From Deltaproteobacteria bacterium (GTDB taxonomy: Bacteria > Bdellovibrionota_C > UBA2361 > J135), in the NCBI GenBank assembly GCA_020635175.1, contig JACKAH010000002.1, forward strand, positions 62,001 through 126,000: a DNA stretch of 64,000 nt. Direction: 5' to 3'. The notes under the pieces were generated by a model. That model was not told the origin of the DNA. It saw nothing but the letters and a program-made list of their open reading frames with translations, and searched no databases. Both the position numbers and the translations under genes were made by a program. Position 1 is the first letter of the stretch; each line of letters opens with the position of its first letter. This document shows positions 1-8,600 of this stretch, piece after piece.

Positions 1-725
1 TGCCTGCACATATGAAGATTGATCCTAAAAGTGTGCTGGATACAGTGATTCCTAACATTAATTTAGAAACGGTTGGTAAGATCTCGGATCACGTTCTCGG
101 TGCGCTTTTAAAAGGCTATTCGGTAACATTAACCTTGATGAACTTCGTTCTACTGCCATTTATTGTTTTTTACATGGCAGTTGATATCGATGCGTTTCAT
201 CGGCAGACGCTGGCTCTTTTTCCTAAGAATGCTAGAGAGAGAGTTAGAAATATTTCTCAGACAATTAACGGATATGTTTCTGAGTTTGTGCGTGGCCAGT
301 TGTTAGTCGGATTCATCTTGTTTGTTTTATATGCAATTGGCTTAGGCTTTATCGGAATTGAATTATGGTTCCTTTTGGCGTTGGTTGCAGGCTTTGCCAA
401 CATTGTGCCTTACTTGGGCTTATTGATAGGGATAGTATCTTCAACAGTAATGGCGCTTTTTACATTCGGTGATTTTACTCATGTCCTATATGTGTGGGGA
501 GTCTTTATTATTGTTCAGGTATTGGAGGGTACATTCATTACTCCAAAAGTAATAGGAGATAAAGTTGGTATTCCGCCACTTGTAGTTATTTTATCTATTT
601 TTGCCGGTGGTAAGCTTTTTGGGTTTATCGGAATTTTTCTCGCTGTACCAGGTGCGGCAATTCTGAAAGTTCTTGCCTCAGATACTCATGATTGGTTGAT
701 TACTAGAAACTCTGCAAAAGCTTGA
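1..725 (+). CDS. AI-2E family transporter, C-terminal part (cut by window edge)
   Basis: The reading frame is open to the left edge, so this is the C-terminal two thirds of a longer protein; a Met codon at 12 lies inside it. About 237 residues are visible and the family is usually near 350. It shows several hydrophobic helices and the family-typical stretch LVAGFANIVPYLGLLIG followed by a PKVIGDKVGIPPLVVILSI block, which is the conserved C-terminal core of the AI-2E exporter-like (PF01594) permeases. These are inner-membrane proteins whose substrate is rarely known (autoinducer-2, Na+/H+, others), so no substrate is assigned. The TGA stop is followed at once by TAA and then by the start of the next gene at 729, suggesting co-transcription. 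Confidence 0.88.
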   Translation, partial: PAHMKIDPKSVLDTVIPNINLETVGKISDHVLGALLKGYSVTLTLMNFVLLPFIVFYMAVDIDAFHRQTLALFPKNARERVRNISQTINGYVSEFVRGQLLVGFILFVLYAIGLGFIGIELWFLLALVAGFANIVPYLGLLIGIVSSTVMALFTFGDFTHVLYVWGVFIIVQVLEGTFITPKVIGDKVGIPPLVVILSIFAGGKLFGFIGIFLAVPGAAILKVLASDTHDWLITRNSAKA

Positions 726-728
726 TAA

Positions 729-1679
729 ATGCTCTTAAGTCGATCAACACAAGCAAAGGTCTGTATTCTTATTAATCCCCTATCAGGTGGCAGAAAAGGA
801 GCGGCTCTCTCTCGAGTCATTCGTGAGTGGATAGACCAGACGAACCAGAGCATCGAAGTCGTAGATCTCGAATTGAATAGATTGAGGGAGCAGGTTGCAG
901 AAGTTAGTAGCTTTGAGCGTTTGATAGTTGCAGGGGGAGATGGCACGGTTGCTTTAGTCGCCAGAGCGTTACGTGGAAGTCAAATACCAATCGGGATTTT
1001 GCCGCTTGGCACTGGGAATGATATGGCACGTGAGCTGGGTGTAAATTCGGCTGTTTCCCAAAGAAATTTTGAAGACTTAATACTAAAATGTCTTAATGCC
1101 AAATCCGTAACTTTTCATACTTGGAAAGTTTTATATGGACCTGAGCTTTCGTCTGAAGAATTCTTTATGAACTATATCTCTTTTGGATTTGATGCGAATG
1201 TTGTTGCTAGCTTTGGAAACACTAGATTGAAAAATTATTTTCTAATGCATCGATTCGGAATTTGGGGAAACCGCTTGAGTTATTTTAGTGCCGCACTAAA
1301 GAACTTGAGTTATAAATTCAATTCTACGCCATCTATTTCATCAGGTAGTGATTGCTATGAGTGTGCGGACAATATCAGAAGTCTAATTCTCCCCAACATT
1401 CGTTCAATTATGGGTCTTGGCAGTTCTGATCCCGGAGCCTCAGCTGAGGTTGACTCAATCTCGATGGTGCAGGTTGGGTCTATATCTCAGTATCTTTCTT
1501 TTCTAATAGATAACAGACTCTCGATGATTCGACCAAGGATTTTGCCTGCTCAGAAAAATTGGCATTTAAAGCAGATGCCTGAAGTTATGGTTCAGATTGA
1601 CGGTGAGCCAAGACCTGACATGATCTCCTCTGAATACAAAATTGAGCTTGGGTGCCCGCTAAATTTCCTACATTTTTAG
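729..1679 (+). CDS. Diacylglycerol kinase-family lipid kinase (DgkB/YegS type)
   Basis: The 316-residue protein has the DAGK catalytic signature: an N-terminal INPLSGGRKG nucleotide loop near residue 12, GGDGTV near residue 68, and LPLGTGNDMAREL near residue 95. The family phosphorylates diacylglycerol, sphingosine-like or related lipids at the membrane using ATP. The C-terminal half keeps an IDGEPRP motif like the closing beta-sandwich of YegS-type enzymes. It starts 3 bp after the upstream permease stop. The middle, around residues 195-245, contains a low-similarity segment with several Cys and Ser residues. The exact lipid substrate cannot be told from the sequence. Confidence 0.9.
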   Translation: MLLSRSTQAKVCILINPLSGGRKGAALSRVIREWIDQTNQSIEVVDLELNRLREQVAEVSSFERLIVAGGDGTVALVARALRGSQIPIGILPLGTGNDMARELGVNSAVSQRNFEDLILKCLNAKSVTFHTWKVLYGPELSSEEFFMNYISFGFDANVVASFGNTRLKNYFLMHRFGIWGNRLSYFSAALKNLSYKFNSTPSISSGSDCYECADNIRSLILPNIRSIMGLGSSDPGASAEVDSISMVQVGSISQYLSFLIDNRLSMIRPRILPAQKNWHLKQMPEVMVQIDGEPRPDMISSEYKIELGCPLNFLHF

Positions 1680-1693
1680 GCTATCCTGTCTAT

Positions 1694-1722
1694 TTTATTC
1701 AATCTTATTAATAGTGTATACT
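1694..1722 (+). promoter_or_regulatory. Candidate promoter for nadC
   Basis: A TATACT hexamer at 1717-1722, preceded by TG, is a good extended -10. A weak -35 (TTTATT) lies 17 bp upstream. The predicted transcription start falls at about 1729, the first base of the preferred nadC ATG, so the mRNA would be leaderless. No Shine-Dalgarno sequence with normal spacing is present. Confidence 0.4.
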
Positions 1723-1728
1723 TTCAGG

Positions 1729-2571
1729 ATGCTTAAAATCAGTCCACAAATTGAGCGTCTTATAACTCTTGCATTAGAAGAGGATTTAGCATTTGGTGAT
1801 GCAACAAGTGCTGCTTGCATCGATCCTCTGCTTGCTAAGAAAGCTCAATTTATTACACGACAGAACATGATACTTTGTGGGACAAGTTTGGTTCCGCATA
1901 TCATATCACTTGCTGGCAGTTCATTGAAATTTTACACACAATATGACGATTCAGCTTTTGTAAGAAGAGGAGAGGCCTTTGCTGAGTTGCAAGGATCTGT
2001 TGCTGAGATTTTAGCTCTTGAAAGAACTATTTTGAATTTCTTGCAAAAACTTTGTGGGATATCTACATATGCGAATGAGTTAACAAAAAATTTAACTACA
2101 CTGAAAATTTGCGACACACGAAAAACTACTCCTGGTTGGAGGGTTTTAGAGAAATATGCGGTTAAAGTTGGTGGTGCGAATAATCATAGATTTTCATTAA
2201 GTGATATGATTTTGGTGAAAGACAATCATATAGATGCGTGTGGAGATATTAGGTCTTGCCTAGAGCAGATCTATCTTAATAAAGCCCCATATATTCCAGT
2301 TGAAGTTGAAGTGAGAGATTATGAGGAGTTGCGTGTTGCATTAGAGTTTTCACCGAATGTGATTATGTTAGATAACATGACAAGCCAGCAGATCATAGAG
2401 AGTTTGCAGATAGTATCTGAAAGCGGTGTTGATTGTTTAATAGAAGTCTCAGGTGGTATTACCCCTGAGAGGCTGCAAGACCTAGAACAGATCGGAGTTA
2501 GTTTAGTTTCAATGGGGGCTTTAACACAAAAATCTGCCTGTATTGATATCTCACTCCAAATAGAAAGTTAA
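1729..2571 (+). CDS. nadC: Nicotinate-nucleotide pyrophosphorylase (quinolinate phosphoribosyltransferase)
   Basis: This enzyme makes nicotinate mononucleotide from quinolinate and PRPP in de novo NAD synthesis. The early EEDLAFGDATS motif, the DTRKTTPGWRVLEKYAV block near residue 135, the GGANNHR segment and the KDNH motif are all classic QPRTase sequence, as is the late EVSGGI barrel strand. I prefer the ATG at 1729, giving 280 residues as expected. A GTG at 1714 would add five residues but overlaps the likely -10 hexamer. It is followed 14 bp later by birA, so cofactor genes cluster here (nadC, birA, coaX). Confidence 0.95.
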   Translation: MLKISPQIERLITLALEEDLAFGDATSAACIDPLLAKKAQFITRQNMILCGTSLVPHIISLAGSSLKFYTQYDDSAFVRRGEAFAELQGSVAEILALERTILNFLQKLCGISTYANELTKNLTTLKICDTRKTTPGWRVLEKYAVKVGGANNHRFSLSDMILVKDNHIDACGDIRSCLEQIYLNKAPYIPVEVEVRDYEELRVALEFSPNVIMLDNMTSQQIIESLQIVSESGVDCLIEVSGGITPERLQDLEQIGVSLVSMGALTQKSACIDISLQIES

Positions 2572-2585
2572 TTTTAAAGCTTCTA

Positions 2586-3434
2586 ATGAAAAATAGCTCA
2601 GATAAATTTGACGATTTTGATCCAGGCCGGATGCATGTTTGGGAAAGCCAGGTGCTGCAAGGCATAGAAGAAAATCTTTCTTCATTGCATCCTCTTAATA
2701 ATGACTGGCTAGTTCGCTGTTATAGTACTGTGTCATCAACTATGGATGTTGGACACGAATTACTTGAAGATGTCTCTCCTGGTAGGCCAGGTTTAGTGCT
2801 TGCAAAAGAGCAAACTAAGGGGAGAGGACGACAGGGAAGAAGCTGGGAGTCTGCGGCTACAGGCTTTTATGCAACCTACTGCTTTGCCGTTCCTGACAAT
2901 GTGCAGAATATATTTTCATTTCCATTGGTAGTTGCTTGTGCTTTGGCTGAGATGTTTGAATCATTTGGTTTAAAGGTCTGTGTTAAATGGCCCAACGACA
3001 TCCTTTCGCGAGAGGGTGAAAAGCTTTCTGGAATATTAGTAGAGCTTGTTCAAGAGAAGGGATTTTACTATGTATTAGTAGGAGTTGGCGTAAATCTATT
3101 AGGAGAGCCGAAAAATCTACAATCTACAAGCTTGTTTTCACTGACAGGACGGCAGTTCTCTCCACCTCACATAGCTGTTGAATTAAGTGAGCGTCTCGCA
3201 CTCTCATTGGCACGCCTAGAAGAGAATGGTTTTATTTATTTTAAAGAGAATTGGCTTGAACGTGCTTGGCATTTGAATGAGAAGCTTACAGTGCACGTTT
3301 CTGATGAATTAATAACTGGTACTTTTCGGGGTCTAAATGACCTTGGTCATCTTCTTTTAGAGATAGATGGTGAAGTTAAAGAGATCTCTTCGGGGATCGT
3401 TATGGGTGGAGGGGTCAATGTTGCTGACAGTTGA
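2586..3434 (+). CDS. birA: Biotin-[acetyl-CoA carboxylase] ligase, monofunctional
   Basis: The enzyme activates biotin with ATP and attaches it to the biotin carboxyl carrier protein. GRGRQGRSW at residues 79-87 is the biotinyl-AMP loop and KWPNDI at 134-139 holds the catalytic lysine region; KLSGILVE follows. The 282-residue protein has a divergent N-terminal stretch of about 40 residues but no recognisable winged-helix DNA-binding domain, so it is a ligase without the repressor function of E. coli BirA. A short C-terminal SH3-like domain is present. Its 3' end overlaps coaX by 17 bp, implying translational coupling. Confidence 0.93.
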   Translation: MKNSSDKFDDFDPGRMHVWESQVLQGIEENLSSLHPLNNDWLVRCYSTVSSTMDVGHELLEDVSPGRPGLVLAKEQTKGRGRQGRSWESAATGFYATYCFAVPDNVQNIFSFPLVVACALAEMFESFGLKVCVKWPNDILSREGEKLSGILVELVQEKGFYYVLVGVGVNLLGEPKNLQSTSLFSLTGRQFSPPHIAVELSERLALSLARLEENGFIYFKENWLERAWHLNEKLTVHVSDELITGTFRGLNDLGHLLLEIDGEVKEISSGIVMGGGVNVADS

Positions 3435-4188
3435 TATTGGAAATTCAAACATTGTAATCGGTGTATTTGAACAGAATGAATTGCTGCATCAATTTCGACT
3501 TCGTACAGATAAAGAGCAAACAGAAGATGGTTACGCAGCGTTGCTTTTGTCTCTGTTGAGGAATTTTGTTGATAAAGATTTGAAGTTTACGAACGCTGTT
3601 GTTTGTAGCGTTGTGCCAGTCTTAACATCAGTTATCGTGAATACAATTGAAAAATTGCTCAATGTTACATGTTTAGTGGTCGGACCCGGCATAAAGTCAG
3701 GTATTTCAATTCATGTAGATGATCCACGTTCGGTTGGTGCTGATCGCATAGTAAATGCGATTGCGACTAAAAAACTTTATGGCACTCCAGCCTTGGTAAT
3801 CGATTTTGGTACTGCGACTACTTTTGATTTTATTGGAGAGAAGGGCAGTTACGAAGGAGGGATTATTGCTCCAGGTCTTGTAATCTCAACAGCTGCGCTT
3901 GTTCAGGCAGCAGCAAAGCTTCCTCAGATTGAGTTTAACTGGCCTGAGACTGTTGTAGGTAGAAATACCGTAGCAGCGATGCAATCAGGAACAATGCTAG
4001 GCTACGCTTGTATGGTAGAGGGATTAGTAAAAGAGATAGAGAAAGAGCAAGGCAAGATAAAGTATATTATTGCAACGGGTGGTGTTGGAAACCTAATGAA
4101 GTCTCATATACCTTGTATTCAAACTTATGATCCAACTCTTACGCTTAAGGGCATGCAGATAATAGCTGAAATTAACTTCTGTGATTAA
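3418..4188 (+). CDS. coaX: Type III pantothenate kinase
   Basis: The product phosphorylates pantothenate, the first step of coenzyme A synthesis. It belongs to the acetate-kinase-like fold: DIGNSN at residues 6-11 is the phosphate-1 loop, GADR at 107-110 carries the catalytic aspartate, and DFGTATTFD at 129-137 is the second phosphate motif. I chose the ATG at 3418 because a purine-rich GGTGGAGGGG ribosome site lies just upstream and the protein then begins at the conserved MLLTVDIGNSN. An upstream in-frame GTG at 3367 would add 17 residues of no family similarity. The stop lies 3 bp from the convergent vWA lipoprotein gene. Confidence 0.95.
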   Translation: MLLTVDIGNSNIVIGVFEQNELLHQFRLRTDKEQTEDGYAALLLSLLRNFVDKDLKFTNAVVCSVVPVLTSVIVNTIEKLLNVTCLVVGPGIKSGISIHVDDPRSVGADRIVNAIATKKLYGTPALVIDFGTATTFDFIGEKGSYEGGIIAPGLVISTAALVQAAAKLPQIEFNWPETVVGRNTVAAMQSGTMLGYACMVEGLVKEIEKEQGKIKYIIATGGVGNLMKSHIPCIQTYDPTLTLKGMQIIAEINFCD

Positions 4189-4191
4189 GAA

Positions 4192-5814
4192 CTACATTAA
4201 TGCATTTATGTGAGCAAAGACTGTTGCGGCTCCATCTAGGCTCGTTTGTCGAAAAATACCGTTTGCAGCGTCTGAGATCATTTTGAGATCTGAGAAATCT
4301 TCCTTATGTCCAATGCAGACTATGATTAGATTGATGTTGTTTCGACTGAATGTTTCACGCACAGTATCCAGAAGTCTTTTTAATGAGATATCAGAGTTCT
4401 TATCTCCACCGTCAGTTAGGAAGATGATTGTCTTTCTGTAACGCGGATCTGTCTGTCTTAGAGCAAATTGTATTGATTTGTTAATAGCATCGTAGACAGC
4501 ACTTCCTCCCCTGGCATGCAATGTGTCTAAGGTTGGAATAATTTCGCCTGTATCTGAGACAAAATCGGAAACAACATGAAAATCAGAGGAGAAGGTTACC
4601 AGGGATTTAAGATCTCTCCATGAAGTTGAGGCCATTGAGTTTCTAAATAGAGTTCGGCCAACCCTAAGAGCAGGACCTTCCATACTTCCGGAAGTATCTA
4701 AAACATAGACAATGCTTGTTGGTCTCAGAATGTCAGGCCAGCGACTCATTAGAATATCGACAACCTCAGCTGAGACTGGCAAAAGAGCATTTGTACCTTT
4801 GCTAACGTTCACGCCATATTCTTGGCTCAATGGGGGAGAAAGTGGAACTGCTGAGGCAGATGGTCTGTATCCATATGCAGCAATTGCGCTTTGTGATTCC
4901 TCTTCGGTTAAGAAAGTTGAAAATAATTCAAGTGCTCTTTTGTGTGCTGGGGTCAGCCAGTCAGCATCGGAGATGCAAAAATTATAATCCATCCAATATG
5001 TACCTTCTTTAGGATAAAGGGCTTTAATTGGTGCAGCTTTTCCATCTTTGAGAAAACGTTGATTGAATAAGGCAACCTGTTGTTCGGTAGTAAAAGTAAA
5101 ATGAACTTTTTCATTTTTTGCAGCTAGTACCTGACTTAGTAAAACAAAGTCGTCATCTCCGTATCCAGCAGCTCTGCTCTCATTTAATTCTAGTTGTTTC
5201 AAAACTTCAGGCTTTTGAAGTATTGCTCCAGTCAAAACATTCGGCGACCCAGCAGCTAGATAGCTAAGCTGTATCAGGCTTGAAAGACCGGTTATGCTTG
5301 ATGTCGGTGAGGCGTGATTAAAATTAAGCTGTCTTTTTGATGTATCCTGAGTTGAGTTGGCAGAAAAGCCGATATCTTTCCAGGAGATCTGGTCGTCTAC
5401 TATAGTAAAGCGTTCTAAGTGTTTTTCTCGTGTCGCTACAACAATTGGAGAAGCAAATAGTTGATTACATCCAACCTGTTTTGGCCCCAGATTTTGAAGT
5501 TTTGAGTTAGTGTAACTTACGAGGGAGGTAGAGGCAGCTAACCAACCGTGTACCTTGAGTTGTCCTAGGGCGATTTTATTTGCCGCAACAAATGGTTCTT
5601 CGCTGATTAGTGAGAAGCTAATCTGTGTTCCTTCAGGAAGAGAAATTCCCTTAGCATTAAAGAGCTGAATCATTCTCTTTAAATAACCAGTAAGCTTGTT
5701 ATCAACAACTAGTTTGACATTGATTGAGTTTGATTTTGCATTGTTTTGTGATTTCTTTGAACAAGAACTCAGCAAACTAAGGCAGAGAATGAAGCTTAAT
5801 ATTAAACGTATCAT
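4192..5814 (-). CDS. Lipoprotein with solute-binding-like and von Willebrand A domains
   Basis: The 540-residue protein starts with a lipoprotein signal (lipobox LSSC, Cys18) and so should be membrane anchored. Residues about 30-330 resemble a periplasmic substrate-binding protein, with FASPIVVATREKHLERF and WKDIGFSAN segments typical of the sulfate/molybdate-like fold. Residues about 355-540 form a vWA domain with an intact MIDAS motif DTSGSMEG near residue 370 and IIFLTDGGDKNSD later. The combination suggests a metal-dependent surface or periplasmic adhesion or assembly factor, but no partner is encoded nearby. It is convergent with coaX. Function beyond the domains is unknown. Confidence 0.85.
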   Translation of the reverse strand: MIRLILSFILCLSLLSSCSKKSQNNAKSNSINVKLVVDNKLTGYLKRMIQLFNAKGISLPEGTQISFSLISEEPFVAANKIALGQLKVHGWLAASTSLVSYTNSKLQNLGPKQVGCNQLFASPIVVATREKHLERFTIVDDQISWKDIGFSANSTQDTSKRQLNFNHASPTSSITGLSSLIQLSYLAAGSPNVLTGAILQKPEVLKQLELNESRAAGYGDDDFVLLSQVLAAKNEKVHFTFTTEQQVALFNQRFLKDGKAAPIKALYPKEGTYWMDYNFCISDADWLTPAHKRALELFSTFLTEEESQSAIAAYGYRPSASAVPLSPPLSQEYGVNVSKGTNALLPVSAEVVDILMSRWPDILRPTSIVYVLDTSGSMEGPALRVGRTLFRNSMASTSWRDLKSLVTFSSDFHVVSDFVSDTGEIIPTLDTLHARGGSAVYDAINKSIQFALRQTDPRYRKTIIFLTDGGDKNSDISLKRLLDTVRETFSRNNINLIIVCIGHKEDFSDLKMISDAANGIFRQTSLDGAATVFAHINALM

Positions 5815-5875
5815 TTTAAACTAAACAGGTTTAGGCTCTTTCATCATATACATCCTACCTGTTCCCACAAGTGAT

Positions 5876-6919
5876 TCATTTTGCAAGAAATTTCTTGAAT
5901 CTTTGTAGGATCTCTGGAAGTTTAGCTAATGCTGCAACCTGTCTTTTCCAGAGACTAGCAGGTATTGCTGGTATTCCTGCGTAATCTCCAGGTTCACGAT
6001 AGGTTCCAAGTGCCCCAGATCTTCCAGCAAACCTACAGCCATCTGCAATTGTTGTATGATCCGCCACTCCAGCACCGCCACCTAAGGTAACTTGATTTCC
6101 GATTTTAGCGCTACCAGCTATGCCGGCTTGTCCACAAATGATAGTGGCCTGTCCGATCGTAACGTTATGTCCAACCTGCACAAGGTTATCAATCTTAGTC
6201 ATTAGCCCGACTTTTGTGTTTCCGAGAGTAGCACGGTCAATACAGGTATTAGCGCCGATATCAACAAAATCTTCTAAGATAACCTTGCCAACTTGTGGTA
6301 CGGGTAAAATACGATTGTTCTCTGCGTAGTAGCCAAATCCATCGGAGCCTATAACGGCGCCATTTTGTATAGTCACAAAATTTCCAAGAATAGTTCGTTC
6401 ACGAATAGATGCGTGTGAATGGATAGTTGTGCCACTTCCTACTTCAACTTCAGAGTAGATCGAAACGTGTGCAAAAATTGTAGAGTTGTCACCAATCTTT
6501 ACATTAGGACCGATATAAACAAATGGATCTATATGCACATTCTTGCCAATTTCAGCAGTTGGATCTATTTCAGCATTCTTACTAATGCTGCGCTCTTCTT
6601 GAACCGACTCTAAGAGATGAGGTACTAGCTTTGACATCGCTGCAATAGGGTCATCTACTATTATTAATGCTAGTTTATCTTTCGCACTCTCAGTATCTAG
6701 CTCTTTCTTTACAAATAGGGCTACAATTGCCTTTGAAGAGATTATCCTTTCTAATGTCTTAGGACTTGATTTTGTATATAGTGAGATAGCATTATCGACT
6801 GGTTCATCATTTGAACATATTGCAGAGACCGTAACTTCTCCTGAGCCTAGTACCTCGCCGTTGACGATTTTGGCTATCTCTTTAACTGAAAGTGACTTAT
6901 TGCATGGTCTAAAGTACAT
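5876..6919 (-). CDS. lpxD: UDP-3-O-(3-hydroxyacyl)glucosamine N-acyltransferase
   Basis: LpxD adds the second hydroxy-acyl chain in lipid A synthesis, acting at the cytoplasmic face. The N-terminal uridine-binding domain (residues 1-100, beginning LSVKEIAKIVNGEV) is followed by a long left-handed beta-helix of hexapeptide repeats (about 110-310) such as IGKNVHIDPFVYIGPNVKIG, including GSDGFGYY and the catalytic histidine region KIDNLVQVGHNV. A C-terminal helix follows. Length 347 is normal. It is the clearest proof in this window of an LPS-type outer membrane. Other lpx genes are not adjacent. The start at 6919 fits the family. Confidence 0.95.
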   Translation of the reverse strand: MYFRPCNKSLSVKEIAKIVNGEVLGSGEVTVSAICSNDEPVDNAISLYTKSSPKTLERIISSKAIVALFVKKELDTESAKDKLALIIVDDPIAAMSKLVPHLLESVQEERSISKNAEIDPTAEIGKNVHIDPFVYIGPNVKIGDNSTIFAHVSIYSEVEVGSGTTIHSHASIRERTILGNFVTIQNGAVIGSDGFGYYAENNRILPVPQVGKVILEDFVDIGANTCIDRATLGNTKVGLMTKIDNLVQVGHNVTIGQATIICGQAGIAGSAKIGNQVTLGGGAGVADHTTIADGCRFAGRSGALGTYREPGDYAGIPAIPASLWKRQVAALAKLPEILQRFKKFLAK

Positions 6920-7011
6920 ATTTGGTTGCTAGTTTGATAAATTTGCTCAATAAAGTTCAAATATATATATTCACAGCTGCTAACTATATAATTTTAATAA
7001 AGTAAATACCA

Positions 7012-8217
7012 GTGTCATTGCCGATTTCATATAAAGATGTGACTGATGCTCTTGTTAGGATTCGTAAAGGATTACCCATAACTCCCGTCACTCAATCTCT
7101 GCTTTTTAGTGAGATTAGTGGTCGAGAGGTCTTTATCAAATGGGACAATAAGTTTCGTTCTGGAGCATTTAAAGAAAGGGGTGCGCTTAATTTTCTAAGT
7201 GCTCTTGAGCCTGAGCAAAGAAAGTCAGGGGTTTGTGCAGCAAGTGCTGGAAACCATGCGCAGGGTGTTAGTCTGCATGCCCAATCTCTTCAAATTCCCA
7301 CAACAATTGTTATGCCGATATATGCTCCTTTAGTTAAGATACAGGCCGTCGAGCGAGCCGGTGCTGAGGTTGTTTTGGAAGGTGAGAATTTTGATGAGTC
7401 ACTTGCTTACTGTTTAGAGGTCGAAAAGCCAAAAGGTAAAATCTTAATACATGCTTTTGATGATCCATGGATTATGGCGGGACAAGGCACATCAGCGCTT
7501 GAGATATTGGATCAAGTTCCTGATCTAGATTCGATTATAGTTCCGATAGGCGGTGGCGGTTTAATTTCAGGAATTGCTACAGCAATTAAACATCAAAAAC
7601 CTGACGTATATGTCCTAGGTGTTCAGTCTCAATGGGCTAAATCTGGTGGCCCTAAGAAAAGCTCCAATAAGCTTGGTCCATTCACTACTACAATTGCTGA
7701 CGGTATAGCTGTAAAAACTATAGGAAGCTTAAATCGACAGGTCATTGATGCACTGGTTGATGATGTTGTAACTGTCACAGAAGACGATATTGCTCGAGCA
7801 ATTGTTAAGTATCTAGAAGCTGAAAAGACAGTTGTAGAGGGAGCAGGAGCTGCAGCTCTTGCTGCTTTGCTTGCAAATGCATTGCCTGCACGTTACAAAC
7901 GAACTGTTTTGCTTGCGTGTGGTAGTAATATTGATATGAACCTTTTATCAACATTGATTCAAAGAGATCTAGTCGAACGAGGTCGATGGTTGCGTTACAC
8001 GATCTCAGTGCCAGATCGTCCTGGACTTTTAAGTTCAATCTCAGGTTTGTTAGCTTCTGAATCTGCTAACATTATGGACGTTAGACATAATCGTTTTGCT
8101 GCAATTCCTGGTCATGTAGAGATGGAATTCCTTGTGGAAGTTCGAAATGCCGATCATGGTAAGAAGATCTTGAAGATGTTTGCAGATAAGGGCGTGACTG
8201 TAGTTGAATCGAATTAA
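7012..8217 (+). CDS. ilvA: Threonine ammonia-lyase with C-terminal ACT domain
   Basis: This PLP enzyme converts threonine to 2-oxobutyrate for isoleucine synthesis or threonine breakdown. SGAFKERGA at residues 50-58 holds the PLP lysine (K54), AASAGNHAQG is the asparagine loop, and IGGGGLISG near residue 180 is the phosphate-binding loop. Residues about 325-401 (YTISVPDRPGLLSSISGLLA) form one ACT domain, as in the shorter biodegradative/TdcB-like class that carries an ACT tail. A GTG at 7012 is the start. It is divergent from lpxD across a 92-bp AT-rich gap. The gene symbol could equally be tdcB. Confidence 0.92.
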   Translation: MSLPISYKDVTDALVRIRKGLPITPVTQSLLFSEISGREVFIKWDNKFRSGAFKERGALNFLSALEPEQRKSGVCAASAGNHAQGVSLHAQSLQIPTTIVMPIYAPLVKIQAVERAGAEVVLEGENFDESLAYCLEVEKPKGKILIHAFDDPWIMAGQGTSALEILDQVPDLDSIIVPIGGGGLISGIATAIKHQKPDVYVLGVQSQWAKSGGPKKSSNKLGPFTTTIADGIAVKTIGSLNRQVIDALVDDVVTVTEDDIARAIVKYLEAEKTVVEGAGAAALAALLANALPARYKRTVLLACGSNIDMNLLSTLIQRDLVERGRWLRYTISVPDRPGLLSSISGLLASESANIMDVRHNRFAAIPGHVEMEFLVEVRNADHGKKILKMFADKGVTVVESN

Positions 8218-8365
8218 AAAAAACGGCGCTTAGTTTCCCAAGCGCCCCATTCTTACAAGAAGTCAATTATGCATTCGCAAGTTACCTCAAACCGTGGGGA
8301 AGCTAAGTAAGGGGGAGGGGAGAGAGCACGATCTGAAGCTTCCGTTGTACACATAATCTCCCTTT
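8217..8365 (-). ncRNA. Candidate small RNA with C-rich single-stranded segment
   Basis: No ORF occupies 8218-8600. On the minus strand a perfect TTGACA (8399-8394) is followed at about the right distance by a weak -10, and the strand ends in a strong intrinsic terminator at 8246-8217. The roughly 150-nt product would contain a C/U-rich run (minus strand of about 8310-8330) complementary to Shine-Dalgarno-like sequence, plus GGAAGCT (8345-8339) that can pair with AGCTTCC (8304-8298). This looks like a trans-acting or 6S-like RNA, but I cannot assign a family. The minus-strand orientation rests mainly on the terminator. Confidence 0.35.
8225..8246 (-). terminator. Intrinsic terminator (minus strand)
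   Basis: GGCGCTT (8225-8231) pairs with AAGCGCC (8240-8246) across an 8-nt loop. On the minus strand the stem is followed by an uninterrupted run of T (8223-8217). On the plus strand the following bases are CC-rich, so it is a poor terminator for ilvA and a good one for leftward transcription. Confidence 0.65.
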
Positions 8366-8600
8366 CAATTAGGATCACGTGGAGCGGCTATTGTGTCAAT
8401 ATAACGAGGTTTTAGTAAAATTGCTTAAGGCTGAAAATCTATAGTTGTTTAAGGTGGTTATTCTGCTGATCCAAAAAATACTGAAGCTAAAATGTGGTAT
8501 TTTCCTACGATGAATAGCTGTTTGGAGAGCTATGCAGTTTTCCTAAAAGTTACACGATAAAATATAGATAATAGATATCAAATTTCATGTTGAGCACGAG
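8247..8600. other. Non-coding gap between ilvA and the cNMP-domain gene
   Basis: Apart from the minus-strand RNA candidate (left part), this gap holds AT-rich sequence that presumably contains the promoter for the gene at 8601. No coding frame of useful length and no repeat is seen. A clear -35/-10 pair for the plus gene was not found. Confidence 0.4.

Noticed and set aside
6961..7011. AT-repeat tract upstream of ilvA
   Set aside because: Short AT-rich promoter-type DNA between divergent genes; no array or origin features.
8225..8246. Hairpin as terminator of ilvA
   Set aside because: On the plus strand no T-run follows; the T-run is on the minus strand, so I assigned it there.
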